Shown here piece after piece: positions 23,480 to 34,300 of a stretch of 64,000 nt of DNA. The stretch's first letter is position 1; each line of letters opens with the position of its first letter. The translations under genes and the position numbers were made by a program. A model generated the notes under the pieces. It was not told the DNA's origin and searched no databases. It saw nothing but the letters and a program-made list of their open reading frames with translations. This DNA comes from Bactericera cockerelli (Eukaryota; Arthropoda; Insecta; Hemiptera; Triozidae): positions 12,685,800 to 12,749,799 of the forward strand of contig CM044961.1 of assembly GCA_024516035.1 (NCBI GenBank), read 5' to 3'.

Positions 23480-23745
23480 GTATCATTTTTAAAAATGAGT
23501 GTTTCACAGTTGTTTTTGAAGCCATGAAACAGCAGCTACTGTAGGCGCTTGTGAACTCTGTTGTAACATGCCCATTTGCCCATCAAGACGCCCTCTGATG
23601 GGCGAGAAATTGCACAATACCTAATCCTTATTTAGATTCTAGATTAACAAGAGCGCACCAGAAGGCCGGAGGGTAACAAAATTATTAATAGAACTTTTTG
23701 TCGTCTCAAGGGTTCGAACCAAGCCAGGATCTTTCACAATCTACA
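23480..23745 (-). repeat. SINE family E copy, divergent
   Basis: It shares GTTTCACAGTTGTTTTTGAA and GATGGGCGAGAAATTGCACA with the other family E copies. Confidence 0.75.
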
Positions 23746-24307
23746 GTTGTACTTCAAAGGTAAAAGGGTTTCAACTCCAAATTTTTCAAATATGATTTTT
23801 TTGTAGTTTTGGAATTAGGAGAATCAGGCGGATCCAATGATGAAATCCATTTTATCCAAAGATGAATCGTTTTTGAAATTTTCAAGGTATAAATAATCGT
23901 AACTCGATGTTTACGGAAGGTACAATCGCGATGTGCTCCAGTTTTTTGGCGATTCCCTAAAATTTCAACTTTGTGACTTGCAACCCTCTACCTTTCAGCT
24001 ACAGGATAAGAGAGGAGCGAGGATTTTGCTTGAACTATAACAGGTGCTTCTCTACTTTCCCTGTGAACCTTTCAAATGTAATCTTACCTTATTCCTGTAA
24101 CTAAATTCAAGCTTAACTCAGTAAAGTACACAAAGTTTTACCAACTCTTACAACTTTGCAATAATGTAAGAGCCTGAGGTCAGAGTAACTTTTTCATAAA
24201 GAACACGTGATCAAACACGCTCAATGTAAACTCGGGAAATTTGCACGTGCTATTTATTTCGAAGTTTTGACATTTTCATGTCTTTGCTCTGGCACATAAC
24301 CAAAATT
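23746..24307. other. Non-coding stretch with a weak exon-like patch
   Basis: An acceptor-like CTCTACCTTTCAG precedes a 46-bp open patch (24,000-24,046) that is too short to support. Confidence 0.4.
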
Positions 24308-24368
24308 ATGTGACGAAATTATGTAACGAAATTATGTAACGATATTATGTAACGATATTATGTAACGA
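24308..24368. repeat. 15-bp tandem repeat, 4 copies
   Basis: The unit is CGAAATTATGTAACG with variants CGATATTATGTAACG. Confidence 0.85.
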
Positions 24369-24644
24369 AATATCGAATTGTAAAGGGAGAGAAGTCTTCT
24401 AATATCGGATATCGATATTATGGTTTCGATATTATCGATATACCTAATATCGATATTTTCGTTTCGATATTGCAACCCTAAGAGAAGAGGGAAAGTGTGT
24501 GTCATGCGCACAATACGAAATTTGGTCAGTTGGGTTTTGGACCTTGAATAGTAAAGATGAAAATGTCGAAATGGTTGCAGACTCGTATGCAAGCGTTTTT
24601 TTAAACAAAAATTTAAGATTGCTTTCAACTGCATGGTCATATCA

Positions 24645-24765
24645 GTAGACACCGTGGCAGAGTGAGTTAGCGCGCTAGGCATTGTACGCATGGTGACCTG
24701 GGTTCGATTTCCAGCGGGGCAGGAATTTTTTTTACCTGGATGGAGACTGGTCGGGAGAAAGGGGG
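24645..24765 (+). repeat. tRNA-like SINE head, family F
   Basis: CCGTGGCAGAGTGAGTTAGC and CTGGGTTCGATTTCCAGCGG form A and B boxes. A poly(G) run follows at about 24,760-24,772. Confidence 0.6.
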
Positions 24766-25094
24766 GGGGGGGTTACATAATAAAAGTAATAGCGTCTAAG
24801 CCACTAGGCTATGTTTCCGGTCAAACAACAAAATTGATATATAAAAAAAAATTGGTAAAAAAAATGTAAAAACGTTCAGAGTGTTTTTAGGCTTTCTTTT
24901 TCATGGCGGGATTCTCACTGGAGAGAAAATCCACCATTTACGTATCAGAATCTTCTTCTTCTTCAATTCTTTTCTTATCCCGCTTAAGTAGGGTCGACGT
25001 TGCTCAACCTCAAACGACGTTGCTGGTTGAGGTTGGTTGGTTTTGGCACATTTTTACGGCTGAATGCCTTTCCTGACGCCAACTATTCTATTTG

Positions 25095-25320
25095 ATTTAA
25101 CGTCCTGGATTAGGACGGGGGTTTTACCTCAATTCGCTGGGAATCGTACCAGCTACCCACATTAACCTCACCCAGCCTGGGTAGGGCCGGAAATGCCAGC
25201 CTCACATGTACGGAGGGAACAGAATTTTCTGTGAAAAATCTGCTCCGACCGGGGATCGAACTCAGGATCTCTAGACTACGGGCAGTAGTCACAACTGTTG
25301 CGCCACGGACAATGGCGTAA
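25095..25320 (-). repeat. SINE family G copy
   Basis: The minus-strand head has TGGCGCAACAGTTGTGACTA and GAGTTCGATCCCCGG. The plus strand shows the GGTAGGGCCGGAAATGCCAG body. Confidence 0.8.
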
Positions 25321-25774
25321 CGTATCTACGAATCAGAATAGTCAGAAATAAATACGAGCAGGTGTGGGACCTGACCTACGCATTGAATATTTTCAAGATA
25401 ATACTTGAACTCTTGTAGAATATGCCTCCTGGATAGAACTAATCTTCCACGTGTGCCAAATGCCCTTACCATAGGTAATATCTTAAGTGAATAGGTCAAA
25501 GTGCTCTGTACATATTGTATGTAGGTCAAAGTGTACATAAGATACGTATAGGGTAGAAATACTTATAACATAATCCGTAGGTGGGACTTAAACTCAGTAC
25601 CCCCTCCACTCTGTATCATGCAGGGATTGTAGAAGGACTGCAAAACCTCCTCAATAGGCTCGAATCAAGTTCTTTACGTGTCTTTCTATTCCCTTAGGCC
25701 CCACTCTACCGTCCCTTATAATCTTTATAAATTCCCAAAGCATTTATGAACACAGCAATACGTATGATTTCTCC
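25321..25774. other. Non-coding stretch
   Basis: No gene or clear repeat is seen. Confidence 0.6.
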
Positions 25775-26008
25775 TTAAGTAAGTATATCCATGTATAGTA
25801 TGAAAGTAAGTATATCAATGTTCATATCTATGGAAGTAAGTATATATCAATGTACATAAGTATAAATATAAGTATATCAATGTACATAAGTGTGAAAGTA
25901 AGTATATCAATGCACATAAGTATGAAAGAAAGTATATCAATGTACATAAGTATGAAAGTAAGTATATCAATGTACATAAGTATGAAAGTAAGTATATGAA
26001 TAAGTATG
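25775..26008. repeat. 30-bp minisatellite, about 7 copies
   Basis: The unit AAGTATATCAATGTACATAA plus GTATGAAAGT is repeated, degenerating at the left end. Confidence 0.85.
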
Positions 26009-26289
26009 AAATTATTTTTTCTATATTTTCACGAGAAATGACCACAGACCAGCCACATGGCTTGCTCTTACGTAATTGCCTCTCACAAGTACAACTTCCC
26101 ACTGTTTTATTTTTACTGAAGTACATTTTAATTTGCTGTAATTCTCTTTATACTTCCCTCCTCCTCCTACTTCTCTTCCTGCTCCTCCTCCTACTCCTCC
26201 GCATCGTATTACTTTCTTTTACCTATAAGGTATAGAAAATATTGTAATTGTTCACTTTTTTACTAATTGAGCTGATAACATTTCTGGAC

Positions 26290-26560
26290 GGATTAGAATC
26301 TCCTGATTCCAAAAAACTGATTTTTATCAAGAGGTCTGTTCGTATGTACCTGTATGTGTGTGTGTATGTATGTATTTTTATATATACAAAATATCTCAAG
26401 AACGCTAAATTGTAGAGCGATGAAATTTGGCATGTAGCTTCAGTGTGTCAACAATTCTCACCCGGAACAATTTCATGAAAATCGGCCGTTTTTTTTTTGC
26501 TTATATCTCGAAAACGAAAAATAAATTCTTAAATCTCGTAAAATATAAGAGATATAATTT
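26290..26560. repeat. Probable interspersed repeat, class unknown
   Basis: (GT/TGTA)n is followed by AAATATCTCAAGAACGCTAA and ATATCTCGAAAACGAAAAAT. The first motif resembles TTGAGATATTTTGTTTACAG at 2,920 in inverted orientation. Confidence 0.4.
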
Positions 26561-26999
26561 TCTTCTAGAACAAAATCATCTTACAATGTAATCTAAAACA
26601 CATTTACGTATTAAAAATATCAATTTTTGAAATTTTTCCCATTTGACCGATTTTCTGGGGAAATAAGAATTTGTTTGGGCGGGATAGAATGAGAGGAAAA
26701 TATTCAATCCTGATATAAAAGTTAAAGTGGGATTTATGCTTTCAATACTCGCCTGGAGTTGTTATGGGATGAAATAGGAATCCCACTTAGCATACCGTTT
26801 GTAGTAAGGACAGAGATAGAAACACATTTATCTCCAAGTTTGATTGAATAACCACCTGATGATTATACTAATGTAGTCAAAACCTTTTTCCTTATGAAAT
26901 ATGTTCGTAAGCATTTATTATGTTTATGTAATGCACATAAAATTTATAAATAAATTTTATATCGTTCTTCTGAAACTTTTCTCTATGATAAGGAAGAAG
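26561..26999. other. Non-coding AT-rich stretch
   Basis: No gene is seen. Confidence 0.6.
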
Positions 27000-27362
27000 C
27001 TTTTTTTCTCTTTTTCTCTACTTCTCTCTCTCTCTATCTGTCTCTATCTCTCTCTCTCTTTTTATCCCTCCTTAACTCTGTCTCTCTCCCTCCCTCCCAT
27101 TTCCTCTCTTAATACTTCCTTCTCTGTCTCTCTCTCTATATAATTATATATATACCTCCTTTCCTCTCTTTCTCTCTCACTATCCCTCCTTTTTTTCTCT
27201 CTCTCTCTCTATCTCTTCCTCACTCTCTCAACTCTTTTTCTCTCTCACTATCACTCCTTCTCTCTCTCTCTCTATCCCTCTTTTCCTCTCTCACTATCCC
27301 TCCTTCCCTCTCTCTCTCTCTGTATCCCTCCCTCCCTCTTTTCCCCTCTCTCTCTCTCTTTG
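27000..27362. repeat. CT-rich microsatellite with an imperfect 40-60 bp higher-order unit
   Basis: CT runs alternate with TATCCCTCC blocks. Confidence 0.85.
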
Positions 27363-27698
27363 TATTATCTAAATTATCTTTTACTTGTTATCTTTTCACA
27401 TGTTCCCATATTCTCTGTTTTTATCTCACCTACTCTCCTACTCCTCATTAAATACCATATCTCTCTCTCCCTCCTCTCCGGCCCCACCTCCGTGACGAAT
27501 GACACTCCATCCATGCCCTGTCTGCTGCATGACTCCAGATTGCAATGTGACAGCTAAAGTATTTCTTAAGTGAGAGTCTCTCTCTTCATATATTACGTGA
27601 CTTGGGTGCGCAAAGTTTGGGCCGAAGTCACCAGAGTGTGGCTGGGGAGAGTGAAAATTTACACTCTCAATTTTTTACATTCTACACTTTTCTTCAAC

Positions 27699-27990
27699 TG
27701 ACCTCAGTAGCTTGCTCGATAAGGCGGCGGACTCTTGTAACCTGGTTCAAATCGGATTGGTCTGCTGTACAGTTCTGCAGATAATCAAAAGCCGTGTTTT
27801 TCTTTTGGATAAAAAAATTCCAGGTTCGGTATTTCCAAATATTTCCATTTTCTACTGACCTGAGTAGCTTGAAAGATAAGGCGGCGGACTTGTAACCTGG
27901 AGGTCGGTGGTTCAAGTTCCGGGTTCAGCGTAGATTCGATAAAGCGAGTTTGTGATATCACGAAAGTGATACACACAAATATGATAACTT
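27699..27990 (+). repeat. Two SINE family A copies in tandem, the first truncated
   Basis: A head fragment is at 27,699-27,750 and a nearly complete copy at 27,856-27,990. Confidence 0.8.
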
Positions 27991-28001
27991 TTCAACTTTT
28001 T

Positions 28002-28071
28002 TTCATGTCTTGGGTTTACTGCTGGAATAATGGGACTTTATTAGTCTTAATCGGGCAGTATAAATATGATA
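28002..28071 (+). repeat. SINE family B 3' tail fused to the family A copy
   Basis: TTACTGCTGGAATAATGGGA and the following CAGTATAAAT motif match the family B tail. It directly follows the family A end. Confidence 0.75.
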
Positions 28072-28299
28072 ATTTTTAGAGTTTTCTTCTTTTTTGCTTT
28101 GCCATTGCCCTTTTTCAAACCTGATGGAGTTAAGCACTGTTCCACCTCTTCCCCATGGAGGGGAGAGGAGGATTGGGGGAAAGAGGAAGGAGAAGTGGTG
28201 AGGAGGAAGAGGAAGAAAGGGGAGCAGATGAAGGAAAGAAGAGCCAGATAAGAAAGAAGCTTCTCCACGCTTCAATGCACATTGCACACACTTCTGAAA

Positions 28300-28570
28300 T
28301 CGAATGTCTCCTGTAAAACACATGAATATCTCCTGTAAAACACATAAATATCTTCTGTAAAACACATGAATATCTCCTGTGAAACACATGAATATCTCCT
28401 GTGAAATACATGAATATATCCTTAAAACACATGAATATCTCCTGTAAAACACATGAATATCTTCTGTAAAACACATGAATATCTCCTGTGAAACACATGA
28501 ATATCTCCTGTGAAACACATGAATATCTCCTGTAAACACACATCAATATCTTCTGTAAAACACATTACAA
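28300..28570. repeat. 22-bp minisatellite, about 12 copies
   Basis: The unit ACACATGAATATCTCCTGTA plus two bases repeats with small substitutions. The ORFs across it on the minus strand are repeat translations. Confidence 0.85.
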
Positions 28571-28630
28571 ACACCGATTTATTTCTAAAGGCCGCTTTTT
28601 CAAACTGTACATTTAAAGTTAAAAAAAGGT

Positions 28631-28783
28631 TATCATATGAGTGTGTCTTAATCCGTTTTGAGATATCACAACTACTTAAACTCGCTTTATTAAATCTACA
28701 CTGAAACCGGGACTTGAAGCACCGACCTCCAGGTTATAATTCCGCCGCGCCGCCTTATTGACCAAGCTACTGAGCTCGGTCCC
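28631..28783 (-). repeat. SINE family A copy
   Basis: The head is complete on the minus strand and contains a small insertion in the anticodon-like region. Confidence 0.8.
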
Positions 28784-28964
28784 ATTGTAAAGTTCGCATT
28801 ATTATTACTATCATCATCTTTATCTGTCAATTCTGTCAAACTCGTCTCCTTACTGTCTGCGGGATCCTGAGAGGTTACGCCTCTGTTATGCAATGAGGCG
28901 GGAACCTGGCACAGACACGCTTCTATCGTGTGAGGAAACGGAGAAAATATACTAAGCTTTCCAC

Positions 28965-29029
28965 TGTATGTAGGAGAGACGGTGAAAGACAGAGAGATTG
29001 AGACAGAGAGGGAGGGAGAGAGAGAAAGA

Positions 29030-29070
<41 letters not shown>

Positions 29071-29228
29071 CTTTAGAGAGACAGGAACAGATTTAGATAT
29101 GAAATGAGAGTGGGAGAGAAAGAGAAATAGAGACAGAAAGAGGGAGAGTGATTTTAACAGGGAGATAAAAAAAGAGAGAGGAAGAGAGTTTGAGTTTATA
29201 AAGAACAGAGGGGGGTAAAGAGAGAAAG

Positions 29229-29270
<42 letters not shown>

Positions 29271-29275
29271 CACAG
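28965..29275. repeat. GA-rich microsatellite
   Basis: It includes two pure GA runs (about 29,033-29,068 and 29,232-29,268). Confidence 0.9.
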
Positions 29276-29437
29276 GGTAAGAATAAAAGGAGAGATAGAG
29301 AAGGAGTGATACAATATAAAATAATGTGAAGACAAGGAAGAGAAGATTAAAAGAAAGAGGCAGAGAGATAGACTCAAGATTATTTTGTAACATACAAATT
29401 CAATTTCCTCCAATCCTTCTGGTTTTCTTTGTTTGTC

Positions 29438-29572
29438 TCCTCTCTCTCTCTCTCTCTGTCTCTCTCTCAGCTCTCTCTCTCTCTCTATCTCTCAGCACTC
29501 TCTCTTTCTCTCTCTCTATCTCTCAGCACTCTCTCTTTCTCTCTCTCTATCTCTCTCTTTCTCTCTTCTTAG
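29438..29572. repeat. CT-rich microsatellite with repeated CTCAGCACTCTCTCTTTCTC
   Basis: This is the opposite composition to 28,965-29,275, so the two could pair as inverted arms. Confidence 0.85.
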
Positions 29573-29839
29573 GGCTGAATTATTAATCAGGATTTGTTAA
29601 TCTTAGAGGACACTATCCCTTAACTTGCACCTTGACAAAAACTGTAGAGGTCATATCTAAACCGGCCTTTGTAACTGTATATTACCTCTGTGGCGTAACA
29701 GAGCTGTAACCAGCCTTCGTGGCCGGAAAACTTGTATTAAAATAACTTACTATCGATCAGCCGATTAAATCCAAGGTTCGTCTTCGATAAAATCCTGTTT
29801 CATAATACGGCCTTAATGAAACAGGATTTAGGAATCAAA

Positions 29840-30439
29840 TGAAATCAAACCCCACAGACTTTGCTAACACTTCCCATTTAAAATTGCCTCTACCGGAAAT
29901 GAAATTGTTGACACTGCTGCAAACCGTTCAAGCCATGCTTCTTCGGTTGATTTGTGTTCACCAGAAGACCTTAAACCTCTCATTAAGATTATTTGTAAAA
30001 ATAATCTATACAAATTATGGGATGAAGTCCACCCTAATAATAAACTAAAAAAAATCAAACCTACTACTGAATTGTGGAAATCAAGCCATAGATCGAAAAG
30101 ACACGAAGAAGTGGTAATAACCAGAATGAGAATCGGCCATATCTTTATTACCCATGGGCCCATGGCCACCTATTCAAAAAAAAACCCCCTCCTCTTTGTC
30201 AATGTGGTGTTGCCCTTACGGTTGCACACCTCCTTGAATGTTCTATCTTTGCTCCTGCCCGTATCAATTTGTCCGCTATGCCATCGTTACGTGACGATAT
30301 TAATGAAATTGACGCCCTGATACTATACCTGAATCGAATAAAATGCTATAGAAAAATTTAGTTTGAAACGGAAACGGTGCGAAAGACCATTATGTAGTTA
30401 AAGCACCTTAATTAAAAAAAAAAAAAAAAAAAAAAAAAA
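29840..30439 (+). mobile_element. 5'-truncated jockey-like LINE with poly(A) tail
   Basis: This is the 3' end of a non-LTR retrotransposon followed by about 26 A residues (30,414-30,439). The coding remnant includes an RNase H-type GNEIVDTAAN motif and the C-terminal SHRSKRHEEVVITRMRIGHI segment common in jockey-type pol proteins. The 5' limit is uncertain and may lie as far upstream as about 29,600. Confidence 0.75.
29892..30361 (+). pseudogene. LINE ORF2 C-terminal remnant (RNase H tail and CCHC-like motif)
   Basis: The frame starting near 29,892 reads GNEIVDTAANRSSHASSVDL and continues to RIGHIFITHGPMA. It then loses frame in the A/C-rich run at about 30,175-30,187. In the shifted frame the family's zinc-binding tail follows (CQCGVALTVAHLLEC) and ends at a TAG at 30,359-30,361. 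A second shift upstream separates SHLK from GNE. It is a dead fragment: no reverse transcriptase domain is left in the window. Confidence 0.75.
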
Positions 30440-30599
30440 TTGCCTCCATTTAACCCTACATTATTTAACATGTTCAAAAGTTTTATTTATAACTGACATA
30501 GAATATATACAAATATACATGCATGGAAATTGAAATTAATAAAACTAAACTTGATCAAGGGCGGTGCTAAGGCCAACGGAATTCTCTTCCATTCAGTCA

Positions 30600-30760
30600 T
30601 TCGCTAGAAACTAATAAACCAGCTACTCAAAATAGCATCACCCAGTCTGAGTAGGGCCGGGAATAGATCGCATCACGATGGTTTAAAGTTGAATGGTTAC
30701 CCGTCCAAGCCTAATCTTGCTGGACGTTGCTTAGCTTCAATGACAGAGCAAGGACTTGTC
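30600..30760. repeat. Family G-related body fragment
   Basis: CACCCAGTCTGAGTAGGGCC and CTTGCTGGACGTTGCTTAG match copies at 42,290-42,470. Confidence 0.65.
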
Positions 30761-31192
30761 TATCAACAACGTATCATCTAGTAATGATTCAGTTGTCTCT
30801 TATTTACCAGCGTACAGAAAACTTCAGAATCGTTTGAACATCATACATGTAAATGCAATAGTACTATTGTGTGTTTTCATTAAAAAAAAAAAAAAAAAAA
30901 CATTAAGAAGAAAAAGAATAAATCAGCATCAGTCAATATAAACGAAAAAGTGAGAAGTTTTATTAGATGTACAATGTACATGAATATCAGAACGTACCTG
31001 GACAGCTGTTTCGATCTTATTTCCTCTCATAAGCAGGTAATAGTTCTGAATATCCATGGCATAACCTCTCTATTTTAATCAGTATAAACAGAAAAGTAAG
31101 AAGTAAATAGTCTTAACAAACTGTGTTCAAGCACAATCAACCTTCCAATACGAACAATTTGATACATTTATGAAAAGACTCAAAACAAAAGA
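30761..31192. other. Stretch left of the Ty3/gypsy element
   Basis: It contains poly(A) at 30,883-30,900, probably the tail of an unclassified retroelement fragment. Confidence 0.5.
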
Positions 31193-31197
31193 CCTGT

Positions 31198-31378
31198 TGA
31201 AATGAAAAATAGATGTGAACGTTTGTACATTATTTTATTAGGACTTGGGAAAAGTTTTAAAGTACAAGAATGATGTGTAGCTGAAGAGTGTCAGTTGGAG
31301 AATGGGATCGTTGGACCAGTCTGCTCAGAGGAAGACTGGCCGAAGTAACACTGGTTCAAATTCTCCAATATTATCACA
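31198..31378 (-). repeat. 3' LTR of the Ty3/gypsy element
   Basis: This 181-bp LTR matches the other copy at every base I compared. The polyadenylation signal equivalent is at 31,234-31,239. A short purine-rich tract (GGGGTGAA on the minus strand, 31,379-31,386) touches it and is the likely plus-strand primer (PPT). Confidence 0.9.
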
Positions 31379-31391
31379 TTCACCCCAGCTT

Positions 31392-34300
31392 TCAGAAGTT
31401 GAGATCTGCGAAACGAACGGGTGCCCTCTTGTTCCGAGTTGATCTTCTGGGGTTGGGATTGTCATCATTCTGTTGGTCGTCATAAGGAATATCATTGTTT
31501 GGAATATCGTCATTCGGAATATCATTGTTTAGAATATCGTCATTGGGAATATCATTGTTTGGAATATCGTCATTCGGAATATCATTGTTTGGAATATCGT
31601 CATTTGATTGGTTTTCAGCAGGAGCCAGATATCGAGTCGAAACCGTAGTTTCTCTCCCATCAGGTAGTCGAACATGAGCATACTCATTGTTGGCATCTAA
31701 AAGTTCAACCTCCTCGACCATAGAGTCATATTTGCTTCTTCGGTTTAAACTCTTCATTAGAACGGGTCCTGGTTTTGTCAGCCAAGTGGGCATTGAGCTT
31801 CCATTGAATGAACGACGCGGATGATTGAACATACGTTCATGGGGAGTTGCGTTGGTTGCTGTGCAAAGAAGAGATCGTATACAATGAAGTGAATCACCTA
31901 GCACTTCTTCCCAGTCTTCTGTCTTCGAGTTGCGTGATTTTAGAGCCAACATTATTGTCTTCCAGATGATGCCATTGTATCTTTCGCACTGTCCGTTGCC
32001 TTGAGGGTTGTAGGGTGTTGTGCGACTTGTAGCAACACCTAGTGAAGTGAGGAACGTTTTTATTTCAGAGGACATGAATGCAGTCCCCCTATCAGAATGT
32101 ATATAACTTGGGGTACCAAAAAGAGTGAATAAGTTTGTCAGATTTGTGATAACAGTATTTGAAGATACATCAGGGCATGGAAAAGCAAAAGGAAATCTTG
32201 AATATTCGTCAATAACAGTTAGTATGTATCGATTCCTTGTCTTTGAAGGTAGAGGTCCTTTGAAATCAATGCTCAATCGTTCAAATGGAGCTGAAGACTT
32301 GATGAGCTGGCCTTCATGTTTGTGATAGCGTGGTTTCAGTTCTGCACAAACTCGACAGGAATTAGTCACTTGTCTAACTTCTTCCACAGAGAATGGTAAG
32401 TTCTTAGCTCGGATCCAGTGAGTCATCCTTGTTATACCGGGGTGGCATAGATTATTGTGCAAATAAGTCAAGTCAGGTCGAGAGTTGATAGCTGCACTTA
32501 TGCGGGACAGCGCGTCTGCAGGAGCATTCTCACAACCAGGACGATACACTATGTCGAAGTTGAAGCATGCCAGTTCGAGTCTCCATCTCATTATTTTCTC
32601 GTTCTTTATTTTGCTCTTGTGTTTTTGATTGAACATAAAAGATACGGAGCGTTGGTCAGTGATTATCTTGAAAGGTCTTCCAATGAGGTAGTGACGCCAA
32701 TTCTTTAGACTCTCAACAATTGCATATGCTTCCTTTTCAATTGAAGCGTGTTGAAGTTCTGACTTGTTCAGAGTTCTCGAGAAGAAAGCGATAGGTCGTC
32801 CTTGTTGACTTAGCGTTGCAGCTATAGCAAAGTGAGACGCGTCCGTTTCAACAGAAAAAGGTACATTGTCTTGAATAGCAGCGGTTGACGCTTTCAGTAT
32901 GTCACGCTTCAGATTTTCAAATGCGGATACTTCGTTATCTTGAAAAGGAAAGTTGTTCTGTAAAAGTGGCCGTACTTTCTCTGAGAAATTAGAGATCCAC
33001 TTACTGTAGTAAGAGAACATGCCTAGAGCACGTTGAAGGGAAGCTTTGTCGGTTGGAATGGGTAATTCAACAAGTGGCTTCAGACGCTCGGGGTCAGGTT
33101 TTATAGTGTTATTGGATATAGTATAACCAAGTAAACTGACAGCAGTAATGGAAAACTTGCATTTTTCCATATTAAGTGTAAGATTGTACTTCTCGGTGGC
33201 TGATAGAAATTTCTTCAGATTCTCATCATGCTCCTTCTGATCTCGTCCACAGATTGTGACATCATCAAGATAGGGATAGGTGCCTGTGAGTTTCTCATCT
33301 TCAACGATGCGGTCTATTGTTCTCTGGAAGCTTGCTACACCATTAGTAACGCCAAAAGGAACTCTAAGAAAATGATAGAGTTTTCCTGAGGCTTCAAATG
33401 CTGTGAAGTGTTTTTCCGAGTCCATGATAGGTATCTGGTGATACGCACTCTTGAGGTCAATCACACTGAACACTTGGTTTGTTGAGACTTTAGCAATGAC
33501 ATCTTCAATCCTCGGCAAAGGATACGCATCTAGATGTGTGAACTTATTGATGGTTTGAGAATAGTCAATTACCATACGAGGTTTATGTCTTCCATCTCGT
33601 ACAACGAATGCTTGAGCGCGCCAGGATGAGTTGCTTCGTTCAATGATTCCATCTTGTAGCATGCGTTCTACTTCGGTGTGGATAAATTGTTTGTCTTCGT
33701 CTGATTGTCTCCTGCTTTTTGTAACTATAGGATAGCAATCTTGTGAAAGGTTAGAGAATAGTGAGACAGGTTCAACGCTAGCAACAGCCAAGTTGCAAAT
33801 TTTCAATGGTGGACGTGAACCGTGGAATTCTATCTCAAGTGAAGAGTGAGCTTGGAGCAAGTCATGTCCAAGTATGACGTCACAGCAGAGATTGGACATG
33901 ATCAGCAAAGTAACATTCTGGTAGGTGTTGTTGAACACTTGTAATGTCACTTTACATTGTCCAGAAATGTCCGTGGACAAGGAAGAGTTAGCCATACTTA
34001 TTTTACCAGAGTAAGGTAATGGTTTGATCTTACATCTGGACACTAAAACTTGGCTTATGAAACTGAGTGTTGAACCAGTATCGACAAGAGCTTTGAGAGG
34101 TATATTGTTGACGGTGATATCAATAGTAGACTTTTGTAAACTGTTGGGTGACGCCGCAGTAACAGGAGCAGTATAACATGTCAGAGCAGCAGAAGTCTTG
34201 TGTCGCGGCTTATGTGCTGATTGAGTGAATAGCTTTGACTGACAGACTTTCCCGTAATGTCCTGTCTTGGAACAAATAGAACATTGTGCCTCCTTGGCAG

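Noticed and set aside
24000..24046. Micro-exon between CTCTACCTTTCAG and GTGCTT
   Set aside because: It is only 46 bp, has a weak donor, and no neighbouring exon fits.
28300..28570. CRISPR-like array
   Set aside because: The 22-bp units are directly adjacent with no spacers, and the DNA is eukaryotic.
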